Origin: Piscicola geometra
Taxonomy: Eukaryota; Annelida; Clitellata; Hirudinida; Piscicolidae
Length of the DNA: 64,000 nt
Direction of reading: 5' to 3'
Assembly (NCBI GenBank): GCA_943735955.1
Contig: OX030960.1
Coordinates: forward strand, 223,894 to 287,893
The notes under the pieces were generated by a model. It was given only the letters and a program-made list of their open reading frames with translations, searched no databases and was not told the DNA's origin. Both the position numbers and the translations under genes were made by a program. Shown in pieces: positions 1-10,832 of this stretch; position 1 is the first letter of the stretch; each line of letters starts with the position of its first letter.

Positions 1-2135
1 TTAGAGAGGGATTCAAGCTCTGATTGGATGGTGTGGGTGTTAGATGATGGAATAATGAGATAGATGTCGTCAGCGAATTTTAATATATAATTAGAAGGGT
101 GATAGGGCTGAAGTGAAGAAGCGTTGATTATAAAGGTAGATGGACCAAGAACTGAGCCTTGGACCACGCTAGAGTTGATGGGAAGGATACTAGAAAGTTG
201 ATTTAAATAAATGGTGGAATGTGATCGGTTGGAAAGGAATGAAATGAGAAGGTTATATATGTTGTCATCAAGAGGAAGAAGTGCAAGATTGGAGGCGAAA
301 GTATGGTGATCAAGAGTGTCAAAGGCTTTAGTAAAGTCAAGAGCAATAAGGTGAACATGACTATTAGTTTTGAGAAGTGAAGTGATCGTAGACGTGATAG
401 CAATTATGGCAGAAGTGGGAGAACCTGATGGGCGAAAGGCGAATTGATCTTTAAGAATAGGTATTACTGAAGGGTGATTGAAGCAAGGGTATATATATTG
501 AGAAACTATGATTTTTTCGAGGAGGCGTGATAATATTGGAGTGACTGAAATGGGGCGAAAGTCTTGAGGCGATATTGGATGTTTAGTTTTGGGGATGGGA
601 TGAATAATGCTGGATTTCCACTGAAGAGGAAAATAAGAAGTGTTAATGCAATTATTGAAGATGATGGAAAGTGGAGCACTGATTATGGGTGCAATTAGTT
701 GGAGATACCATTGTGGCAGGCCATCGGAGCCGGTACCAGTTGGGCATTTTATGGTGAGAAGATTAAATATGGTGATAGGGTTAACATGGTCTTGAGTATA
801 CAGTGCTGTTGATTTAAATGGAGGATGGACATAGGATGGGATTGTAGACGTGGAAGCAAAGTAATTGTTGAGGGAATCCGAATTCAAGGAAGAAAATCGA
901 TTTGACGATAGAGATGGAGCTCCCTTGCCTCTGAGTAGGTTTACTGTTTTCCACATGGCTTTGCTACCACGCCTACAATTCCTCAATGTGGAGTGATTGG
1001 TGTTGATGATTATGTTTTTGATACGAATGGTGATGGATGCGGCTAGTTGATGATGACCCTTGCGCATGTGGTGATTTTTCATGCGAAGAAGAGATTTGAT
1101 GAAAGGGCTGATGAATGGTGGGTCAGATGACCTAGTGGTGATGGACTTAGTAGGGTAGTTATTATCAAGAATAGTAGTAAGGGTATTATAAAAAAAATCG
1201 ATGGAGTCAGGTAAGTTGTCTAGGTTGATTGTTAAGTCTGTGGCTGAAAAGGAGTCGAGGCAAGTTTTATGTTGGGATGGATGACGTCGACGAAATGTAT
1301 GAGTTTGACGGGTGATGGGTTTATTAGATGTATTTTTTTTTATTAAGGGATGAATGGGCACACCAAGGTGTTTGGTGGTGGTGTGGGAGATGTATGTTTG
1401 TGAGATGTAGAGGTTGTTGTTAATGTTGGATCCATACACACGGTCAAGGTTGTGTCCTAGGTGAGTGGGGCCGTAGAAGATAGTTTGGAGGCCAGTGTGT
1501 AGAATTTTTTGGTGTGACAGTTGGTTGAAGTCACCACCAATGATAAACCTAGAGTCATTGTCCAACATGGAATTGGACAACTCATCAATGTAGTCCATCA
1601 AGGTGGACTCTAGGTAAGTATGTTTTGGAGGGTGATAGATGCCGCATATGTGGTGGGGGATGTTGTTGAATATGCACTTGAGGCATAGTACCTCAAGTGC
1701 ATTGTCATTATTCGGAGGTGATGGGGTTATAATATGAGTGGGGATGTCTTGTTTGATGTAGATCATGACCCGTCCCCCTCGCCTGGCGATGCGGTCGTGC
1801 CTGAAGCACACATAGCCCTTGATTGCCACAAGTGCATCGCTGTGGTGGGGCTTGAGCCATGTCTCGGTGATGATGATGATGTCTGGATGAAGATGAAAAA
1901 CATCACAGCGAAGGTGTTCAATGGCATGAGGTTTGACGATGCTGGTGATGTTGAGGATGTAGATGGAAGGAGGATGATACACATTTTTGGTCCTAGGTGG
2001 GTTTTTAAATGTAGTTAAGGGAATATTGATGAGGTTGCTGGAATTGGATCTGTTAAGGTTACAGCTGAAGGGTTCAGCTTGTTGACGACTAGAGATTATT
2101 GTTGAAATAGGTCGAGGATGATCAGGATTCAAATG
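1..2135 (-). CDS. LINE (non-LTR retrotransposon) endonuclease-reverse transcriptase, partial
   Basis: Reading the complement from 2135 (just after a stop at 2138-2136) to base 1 gives about 711 codons with no stop, running off the window edge. The first Met is at 1766, but endonuclease-like sequence already starts upstream of it, so the true start is unclear. An AP-endonuclease-like domain comes first: DIIIITETWLKPHHSD (about 1885-1840) and FIIGGDFNQL (about 1545-1515). Reverse transcriptase follows: DFRPISVTP, KDQFAFRPSG, LDFTKAFDTLDH (catalytic Asp, about 338), VVQGSVLGP and KFADDIYLI (FADD catalytic box, about 75-55). The thumb and C-terminus lie outside the window. The endonuclease position usually reading SDH here reads TKH (about 1380), so nicking may be impaired. 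A CR1/Jockey-type element is most likely. I checked the frame at ten points along the ORF and found no shift. Confidence 0.9.
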
Positions 2136-2138
2136 TTA

Positions 2139-2495
2139 TTCTTAAAGAGAATTTTCCTAGTGGATCTAACGATGTGAGTTGATGAAGGAGAGAATTGCAA
2201 ATTGTAAAGCTGATTAGAGGAATATTTAAGCATAAAAGTATGTTTAGGTAATAATTAAATAGTTATTAGAACTTTAGAACGTTATAAAAGTTGACTTTTA
2301 TTATATTGAGTTAGGTCAAAACTATGTGCTAATCACGATAGCGATATGATTATCAGAATATAAAACGGAGAAAGTTGAAAATTATAAAAAAATACGTAAA
2401 CTAAAATTATAAAACTTTCTATTGAAATACAATTTATAAAGAACACGTATATACGCTAAAATTAAGAAAATAAACTAAACATTCAAAATGGCGTA
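2139..2495. other. AT-rich spacer, nothing recognised
   Basis: This AT-rich stretch lies between the LINE frame and the pogo-type fragment. I see no coding signal, RNA gene or clear repeat. It falls in the direction where the next exon of the chitin-binding gene would lie, but I find no acceptor followed by a chitin-binding tail. Confidence 0.4.
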
Positions 2496-2499
2496 CACG

Positions 2500-2790
2500 T
2501 TATAAACGCAAGCCAAAAATCAATGGTTACAATGGTTTCTTTGTGTTTTGAAGTCTTATCGATACATAGTTTAATGCTTGGCAAACTCAAATGTTTAGCA
2601 CTTGTGGTAGTGATCGAGTGTGTACCATCATTTTTGGGAGTCCACTTTGAACTCCATTTTACTCAAAACCATTTCAAGTAGATAAATGCATTAAGTAGAA
2701 AGTATATTACTAATATTCTAGGAAAATTTTATATTTTAAAAACTTTAACTTATGTAAAAATTGATTGACTGTGTACACCTTCCCCCAATT
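2500..2790 (-). mobile_element. End fragment of a pogo-type DNA transposon
   Basis: The right edge reads GATTGACTGTGTACACCTTCC, the inverted terminal repeat seen at 36493-36520 and 39137-39163. The complement then follows the left 300 bp of the 36493-39163 element closely, including the internal near-copy of the terminal motif (about 2608-2625) and an ACCACAAGTGC block. The opposite end is missing. It sits just downstream of the chitin-binding exon donor, so it lies in that gene's next intron or 3' flank. Confidence 0.7.
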
Positions 2791-2815
2791 TAATGTTGGA
2801 TATATAAGTGCTCAC

Positions 2816-3503
<688 letters not shown>

Positions 3504-3550
3504 TTTGGTAGCTCAAATCGAGAGACATAGAGCCTTCTGGCACTCTGCTC

Positions 3551-3558
3551 CTTTTATG
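3551..3558 (-). promoter_or_regulatory. TATA-like box for the chitin-binding gene
   Basis: The complement reads GGCATAAAAGGAG, 48-55 bp before the ATG at 3503. That spacing leaves room for a transcription start around 3525 and a short 5' UTR. It is a motif match only. Confidence 0.5.
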
Positions 3559-3744
3559 CCCTTCCAAGCCATTCAAGGCTCTTTCACCTTTCAATCATTT
3601 TATTATTATTTCATGGTCCATTTCTCTTCATGCATCTTTCTCTCTTTTGTCTTCTAGACAACCTCATTCACCACATAAATCAAAATGTTTTTTAAACTTC
3701 ATCGTCAACAACACGAACAATGTAGTTTTAAAAAATTATATTCA

Positions 3745-3822
3745 AGTGATCTTGAACGAGCGCTCTAGAATTTGAGGAAAGAGCGCTATAGAAATTTATT
3801 TGATTGATTGATTGATTGATAG
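3745..3822 (+). repeat. LINE 3' tail with (GATT)n
   Basis: The block ends AGAGCGCTATAGAAATTTA followed by TTGATTGATTGATTG. It matches the tails at 9868-9935, 38545-38625 and, inverted, 11827-11892, so it looks like a 5'-truncated LINE copy. Confidence 0.6.
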
Positions 3823-4744
3823 GTTTGTTTATGATCAAATCGTCTTGGCATTCGAAAGCCCTGAAATAAAATTAAATACAAAAAGCTGCACAAATCATGA
3901 AAAGCAATGTAGAAAATATAGAAAAAAATAATTATGTAACAAAAAGTTAAAAAGTAATAACCCTGATATATACAGTTGAAAAGAATAAAAAAAATCGTGT
4001 ATTTTCAGAAAATTGAATCATTCTGAATTTTGGGAATTTAAAAACCTACATAAACGTAATATTACTTGAAAAAAACTAACAATAAATTAAAAAATTAATT
4101 ATGAAAAAGGAAGTAAATTTTGCAGATTATGCTAAATTATATAAAAATGATGCAGGAGGTTTGCAAAAGACGCAAGTGTTTCAATAACAATTCCATTCTC
4201 TTCATTCAGAAAAGCTCTAGGAAAGATGGAAAATCAGAAAAACTTGAACGATCATCAGCGTGGAAATTAAAGGAATCAAAAAACAATTTATTAAATAACT
4301 TATACTCAAAAATAAAAGATTTAGAAACATTTTGAGAGGGTTTTACCTTTTGGTTAGAAATAGATCATACTAAAAGAGTATCGAAGAGTAATTGAAAATA
4401 TTCTATATCTCTCCGATTTAAAAGATTTTTATTTGATTGATTGATTGATTTATTGCTTTGTTTTGAAGTGGTGACATTCAAAGAAGATAAATTGATTTTC
4501 GTCTTTTTCAGTTGAACCTTATTGAAGTTTTTTATTTTATTGAAATAGTTATCTTTTTATCTGATATTTTTGCTAAAGGTCCTTTTTTAATTCAAATTCT
4601 AAAAATGTTTGAATAAAAAATAATTAAACATTTTGTGTGATTAAAAAAAGCCTTTTAAAAACTTCCAGTAGTGCTAGAAAAGTGGGGCTAGGCTTTTTAA
4701 TTTCATTGTCCCATGCAATTCTAGATAGGATGATAAGTGTACAC
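3823..4744. other. AT-rich region, nothing recognised
   Basis: Very AT-rich, with a second short GATT run near 4430-4450. A 71-codon frame at 4120-4335 is Lys/Asn/Ser-rich without a recognisable domain, and I do not support it as a gene. Confidence 0.4.
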
Positions 4745-5527
4745 AAGAGGTTGGACATGGACGATTTTTCATCCCCGTTCCCGAATTTTTTCCCCGTCCC
4801 GTCCCGTTTCCGATGGGCCATCAGAATTTTGATTCCCGTCCCGTCCCGTTCCCGCAACTCGATTACCGTTCCCGAAACTTGTTTGTTTGTTTTTTTATTT
4901 TCGCTGCCGTTTTCACCGGTCCCAAACTTGCTAGTCCTAACATTTCTTAAAATTTATTATTTAAAGGCCAGAAAATATTTCTTTAAAAAAATATAAAAAA
5001 CACGATTTAAATTTTAAGTATTTATTGAAATGAAAGTATTGAAGTTAGTCATTGTTTTTGAGTAATTCAATCAAGTCTTTATTGCTTTTAACACTGGTTA
5101 AACCGTCAAGAGTTTTATCTTTCAAATTAGGTAATCTTGGGTCTGAAGTTAAACGACCACATGTTGGAAAATTCCGTTCACAGGGAATATAACTTGCAAG
5201 TATACTAAACAAAATTTTGGCTACTTCTTGTATTATTGGAAAATTGTTCATTTTACTCCAATAAAATAAACATCTTAAATACCTTCAATTTTGGTGGGAC
5301 GTAATTGTAAATATTTGTACAATTCATCTTCTTCTGGAGCTTCTCCTTCGTTCCTTATTATTAATTCCTCAATAATGTTAGAAATATGTTTTTTGACAAC
5401 ATTCTTATTCTCCACAACTGCACAAATAAAATCATTCGTATAATTTGATAGTTTTAAAATTGTATTATAATTTTTACATTATAAAAACTAACTTAATAGG
5501 TCTAAATAACCATTATTTGTTTTTTTC
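4745..5527 (-). mobile_element. G-rich-ended hAT element, truncated copy
   Basis: Begins AAGAGGTTGGACATGGACG, a variant of the TAGAGGTCGGAC end of the copies at 16022 and 34017, then has the CCCGTCCCGTTCCCG subterminal motifs (4770-4870). The complement at 5251-5045 encodes the transposase C-terminus (SYIPCERNFPTCGRLTSDPR ... KDLIELLKNN), the hAT dimerisation region. Similarity to the other copies stops near 5527, so the other end is lost. Confidence 0.8.
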
Positions 5528-7635
5528 AGTGTGGTTTATGTTTACAATTAGCGAGTTCAAAGTCAACCTTTGTTTGTGGCGGAAATGTAAAACAGATCCG
5601 CAAAAACACATACATATTTGTATCAACAAATTTCCAAAAAATATAAAAATGCATTAATAAATGCAATTCCCAAGATGGAAGATTAATGGACGGTAATTGT
5701 GAAGTATGCAAATGAAAATAAAGAATGTCAAAGACACATTTCCAATGTTTGAATGGCTGTATGGTAATAAAACGGTAATGCTAATAGGCAAAATAAAATA
5801 CTTTAAATTTATAAGATATTTTCTCCCATATAACTAGTAACACATTTTGCATATGACTTTCAGTGCTCTGACCTGGCGAGGTTAGAAGGGAGGATTGGTT
5901 TATAAAATTATTAAAGTTATTTGATTTAATTAAATATGTAAATATATTATTATTTAACAAATTTTTGAAAAGCATTTTTGAATTTTAAAAAACGTGGCAT
6001 TTTTACATAAAAATTATTATTCAAATAGATTGAATTTGATAGTAACCTTCTATAGCATTTTTGTATTTGTCCCCTGGCGAATAAGAATTATGTAAATGTA
6101 TACATTTATATATTATTAATTTTACATTTGGCTTTCTTGCAAGCTTGTTCATCATGTGACGGCTTTGTGAATGTATGATGCCATAAAAACATTCGGAAGC
6201 AACAGCTACTCTCTTCTTTCTGATCTTTCCCATTTCATCAACGTGTTAGGGGCACAATGTGAATCTACTCTCACACCATCTCGATTTGTTTCTTTTCCCG
6301 TGACGTTAATGACACTCCCTCCAGGCTAGAATGCATTGATGAAAGGGCGTCATTTGTGTGTGTTCCGATGATTTCTCGTTGCTTTTAATAACCTTTTTGT
6401 TGCTGTTATGATCCCACATCGTCATGTTCATCGACGACTTGCAATCAATACTCAGCGTATTCATCTTCATTGCATTCGCCAATGCTGAAATTACTATTCG
6501 AATTATTTATTTTGACAACTTTATTTGAATTTTTACTAATAATTTTTTTTTCTCAAAGATTTGATTAAAGACGATTTAAACGTCCGAACATTCGGCTGGT
6601 AAAGAAGAAAATGGCCATCAAAGAATGGAGCCCAAAGCACCCCTCGTCTTCTCATAAACGACTTCTAACACACAATGTTTCAGCTGCTCGAGCTTGGGTA
6701 ATGATCATTTGTAGCTTTCCAAGAAGTCCTCAATGGCGGTAGGAAACACGCATAATAAAAGCTTTAAAAATATTATTTCACTGCTTTCTGTATTCTATGA
6801 CGGGTGGTGGAAGTTGAAAATGAAATAGACTTAGGCGGGTGTGAGTATCCACAAAATCTTTGCCCAGATGAAGTGGCAGGAAATGGGGAGAGTGTTCGAG
6901 AAGTTTTTTTCTACGCGTAGAGCTTGGATCAATCGATGACTATCTGTTGCAGGCATTAAATGAAGCTTTCATTAACGATATGAGTTTTGAGGAGCAATAT
7001 GCAAATACAAAATGATAGGAATGGTTGAAAGAGTTGAAATTATACAGCAAGCCACGCGACCGCGTCTCAGTGTGGAGCCTCGATACAACAACATACAGCA
7101 TAAGAAGATACAACGATGCAATTAAGCTGTAATCAATGATCTAGTACTGCCAATAACAACTACAACAAGACTGATTCAACAAATAAAAAGAGCAAAAACA
7201 ACATGTTGCTTGCAAACCAGGCTTCAGACTGCCTGGCAAGCAACAACGATATTTAATTTTTAAAATTGATGGTATTTATTTATATTAAAAAAAAAGAATT
7301 TCAAAAGTGTTGCAGATGGAGGCTGATAAAAAATATTAGTGTAATATGGGACAGGAATTATTTAAAAAGCAATAAGACGTCATAAAACTTCTATTATTTT
7401 TCACTTTTGAAATTAAAATTAACAAAAAAGCAAAAAAATGTTAGACAACTTTCATGATTTTTCATTTTTCAAAGATAAAAACAATATTTTGAACATTTAA
7501 TGAAAAAGCAATGAAACTTCATAAATTCTCTATTTTAAAAAACATTGAACAAGATAATTCTATGATTACAATGCACAATTATTTTTTAAAGGTTATTGCA
7601 TGAATAGTGAAATTTACATTTTTTTGTCGGCTAAT
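5528..7635. other. AT-rich region without recognisable genes
   Basis: About 2.1 kb in which I recognise no domain, RNA gene or complete element. A 70-codon minus-strand frame at 6233-6021 starts MGKIRKKRVAVASECFYG but resembles nothing I know. The interval is probably decayed repeat. Confidence 0.4.
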
Positions 7636-7639
7636 ATAT

Positions 7640-8025
7640 AGTGACTCATATTAGCAGACATGTTATCTAGACCGCGTCACAAACAACGAAGTGTTGGCGA
7701 GGGCAGCCATCTCAAGCATAACTACTCTTCTTCGTCAAAGACGTCTCCGATGGTTGGGACATGTACGTCGGATGGATGATGGCCGACTTCCCAAAGACGT
7801 GCTATTCGGCGAGCTTGCCTCAGGTTGGAGAGCAACTGGCAGGCCATACCTTCGCTACAAGGACGTCTGCAAGCGCGATCTCAAGTCTGTAGAGATCGAC
7901 GTCAACATCTGGGAATCGCTTGCTGAAGATAAAAGCAGTTAGAGGCAAGCTGTGCGCATGGGACTAGAAGCGGGGGAGGCAGGGATTCGTCGGCTTGCCA
8001 GTGAAAAGCGCTCCCGCAGATAAAA
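7640..8025 (+). mobile_element. LINE reverse transcriptase C-terminal fragment
   Basis: The plus strand encodes RQRRLRWLGHVRRMDDGRLP, then GRPYLRYKDVCKRDLKSVEI and SLAEDKSS, the conserved end of many RTE/CR1-type polymerases. It is interrupted by TAG (7940-7942), after which similar sequence continues to about 8022. No upstream polymerase is attached, so this is a 5'-truncated copy. Confidence 0.8.
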
Positions 8026-8063
8026 AAAACAGCAGCGATCTGTGACTAGCAGCCAACAACAAC

Positions 8064-8252
8064 CAAGACAGAGCCTTGGGGGACACCAGTGGAGAGACGA
8101 TTTGTGGAAAAATTTATTTCATTGGATAGCTGTGCTACTCGTGATCCCATTATGGCGTGTCGAGCATCAGCCTTAGTCAAGTCGTAGACTTCTTTGTCAG
8201 ATCGCGTCGTCAGATATTTGGTGATGGTGAGATGTGCCGCTGATTGGGGCAT
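8064..8252 (-). mobile_element. LINE reverse transcriptase internal fragment
   Basis: The complement encodes AIMGSRVAQLSNEINFSTNR followed by LSTGVPQGSVL, the conserved block before the catalytic FADD box. Homology stops abruptly at about 8064, against the preceding fragment on the opposite strand. It is from a different insertion than 7640-8025. Confidence 0.7.
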
Positions 8253-8296
8253 AGTTGTTGAGTAGATCGACGATTATGGTATTAATGTGTTGTAAA

Positions 8297-9141
8297 TAGA
8301 GCTGTGCTTCAATCTACGTTAACTTTCGATTAACGCGTTAATCAATTAACGACCTTTAACATTTTAACGTCGTTAAATATTTTAAAGCATGAAAAAAAAT
8401 TAACGATAAAAAAAATTAAAGCATTAAAAAAAATAACGCATTTAAAAAATTAACGCATTAAAAAAAATTAACGCATTAAAAAAATTAACGCATTAAAAAA
8501 AATTAACGCATTAAAAAAATTAACGCATTAAAAAAAATTAACGCATTAAAAAAATTAACGCATTAAAAAAAATTAACGCATTTAAAAAAATTAACGCATT
8601 AAAAAAAATTAACGCATTAAAAAAAATTAACGCATTTAAAAAAATTAACGCATTAAAAATGTAATGCATTTAAACTTATCTAAATTGAACTGTTTTTTGC
8701 TGTTTTGGTTACATTGTCAGCAAGTGAACACAAGCACTACTAATTTACTGTCAACAAACGAATGGAAAAAATAGCATTTTATCAAAAAACTTTCCATTTC
8801 TCGAAGATTTGCAACAGAACTTCTAGGGGTGAACAATACTTGAAATTTTCGATAGTGTTACTTGCAATTCGTCACTTTACACAAGAAATATGCACTTCAG
8901 AAGATGATCCAGCTTATGTCATTCGTTTCACATACAATTTCTTCCCAAATTGGAGCAGAGAATGAATAATCAGAATATCCAATGGTCAAGAATTGCCACA
9001 TCATTAGACCCCCGATTTAAAAATGTAACATGTTTAAAAAAAGGAAAGAGTTAAAGAAAATCTCAAAAAGAATCTGAGGTAGGCTTTGAGAGTTGTCCTC
9101 TTGTTTGGCGGCAAAAACACGAAAGGGCATATCAAGCTACT
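8297..9141 (+). mobile_element. hAT (BED-type) element with ATTAACG ends, 3'-truncated
   Basis: Starts TAGAGCTGTGCTTCAATC, matching the outer end of the copy at 39636-40665 (opposite orientation). A decayed transposase reads MEKIAFYQKTFHFSKICNRT at 8762 and ICTSEDDPAYVIRF, nearly the same as the other copy. Similarity ends near 9141 inside the C-terminal region (HERAYQAT), so the 3' end is lost. The subterminal region has expanded into a minisatellite. Confidence 0.82.
8395..8662. repeat. Minisatellite from transposon subterminal repeat (unit about 17-19 bp)
   Basis: About 15 copies of ATTAACGCATTAAAAAAA with A-run length variation. The other copy of this transposon has only two or three such units (about 40540-40610). 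Confidence 0.95.
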
Positions 9142-9299
9142 TTTCTCTTTCCAGCAAAGTAGTATAAGACCCATCATTACACCAATCATCTCTACTAAAA
9201 TGCTACTCTAAGCCTAAACTAGTCCAATCGGAACTATTAGATCTATTGGAAAAATATTTACGAGTTAATTACTTTTATTTAAAGGATGCGAAATTTGCG

Positions 9300-9935
9300 G
9301 ACCTTCGTCGCATTACCGCTCGATTTCTTGGGCTTCATCTATGTTTCTCAAGCTAAATCCTGACAAGTTTGAGCTCATCTATTTCAATAAAAATCCAAAT
9401 CTTTACTATCCCTTCCTTCTTTAGTCTTGCCTCCCCTGTCATCATTATCTCTAAACCATTCATCTTCTATACGTAGCCTTGGTTTTATCTTTGATTCTAA
9501 CTTGTCTTTAGCTCCTCAAATTCTATCTGTCTCTAAATCTTGTTATTTTCACATTCGTCGTATTAAACAGCTTCTTCCTTTTCTCGATGATCTTACTTTG
9601 CAGCTTCTTGTATCTTCTCTAGTTCTCTCCAGGATTGATTATTGCATAACTGTACTGCTCCAATTCATCTTACAAATCTAATTAAACAACCCCCTAAATC
9701 TGGTCTAAGATCATCGACCTTTAAACGTTCTTTTCGTTTTTCAGTTAAACACTCTTTTACTCAACAATCTTTTTCTTACTGCGGTCTTTTTTTATGGAAT
9801 TCTTTACCCACTTCTCTAATTTCAACTAAGTCACTCATAGCTTTCCGCCGAGGTCTGAAGACGAATTTGTTCAAAACGTGATGGCTGAGCGCTTTTTTAG
9901 CTTCTTAAAGAGCACTATACAAATAATTAGTGATT
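9300..9935 (+). mobile_element. LINE 3' end with GATT-type tail
   Basis: Broken frames encode SSMFLKLNPDKFELIYFNKN (about 9330-9390), SSSIRSLGFIFDSNLSLAPQ (from 9451), FLDDLTLQLLVSSLVLSRIDYC (9580-9650) and LWNSLPTSLISTKSLIAFRR to a stop at 9882. This is the usual order of the CR1/Jockey-type polymerase C-terminus. The tail reads AGCACTATACAAATAATTAG followed by TGATTGATCGATT. It could be the same family as the frame at 1-2135, seen at its other end. Confidence 0.82.
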
Positions 9936-10571
9936 GATCGATTAAAAAAATTGAGGTTTTATCAAGTTTTATTGCTTCCTCATTGAATGTCAAAAATAAT
10001 GTTTTTATCTTTTAAAAATGAAAAATAATGAAATTTTTATAAAATTTTGTTGCTTTATTGTTTTTTTCAATTTCAAAAATGAAAAATAATAAAAGTTTTA
10101 TGAAGTCTTATTGATTTTTAATTAATTCCAACCGCCTATCCCATATACACTACTATTTTTTATCAGCCTCCGTCTGTAAAACTTTTTAAAATATTTTTTT
10201 TAAATAAAAAAAATAAAACCATCAGTTTTTAAAAAGGACATATCATTACGAATGATTATAGTATTTACTAATGAAGTTGTGAATATTCTTTCCCTGAAAC
10301 GAATTGAGTTGTTTAACAAAACGTAAATAGTATTCCATAATACCCTACCTCCTCTATCACTGCGATAATTTGGGACTATATATATCTATATATATATATA
10401 TGCTATAAGCTATAAGCTATAAGGGGCTATAAGCATAATTATATATATATATATATATATATTTACATGAACGTGAAAGATGAAATCTAGTCAATTATGA
10501 TCTAAATCTAGTATATTCTCTAGTTGCATTGTATCCTGCACTCCCTTTCACTGCAATTCAAGTGATTGGGA
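9936..10571. other. AT-rich spacer with (TA)n, upstream of the Star-like gene
   Basis: Contains (TA)n at about 10378-10400 and 10440-10461, separated by CTATAAGC repeats. No coding signal. It may include the promoter and 5' UTR of the methyltransferase-like gene, but no specific element stands out. Confidence 0.5.
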
Positions 10572-10832
10572 ATGCGGTCAAGCGGTGCATGCAGCTGCCT
10601 TTATGCGGCTTTGTTGGCCAATGCATTCCTCGTCATCTTCTTCACATACAGGGAAGTTTATAAAGAAGATTGCAGAGATGTGAACAGAAGATTACAAGAA
10701 CCGTATCACTCAAGTTTCGCAGCAGCCAGAGTATGGAGCAAACATGAGGGAAACAAGCAAAGACCAGTGTTGGGCTTCATGACTTACGAGCCTGTACTCA
10801 AGGACCGACTGGATGCTCTGATCAAACGAAAG
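10572..10832 (+). CDS. Star-like gene exon 1
   Basis: 87 codons from ATG to KRK, donor AAG/GTTTTT. Encodes the short cytoplasmic tail, membrane anchor and stem ending in VLKDRLDALIKRK. Confidence 0.8.

Noticed and set aside
203..403. 66-codon minus-strand hydrophobic frame
   Set aside because: Out-of-frame shadow of the LINE reverse transcriptase reading frame.
4120..4335. 71-codon plus-strand frame
   Set aside because: AT-rich, Lys/Asn-biased, no domain, no splice or promoter context.
6021..6233. 70-codon minus-strand frame
   Set aside because: No recognisable similarity or splice context.
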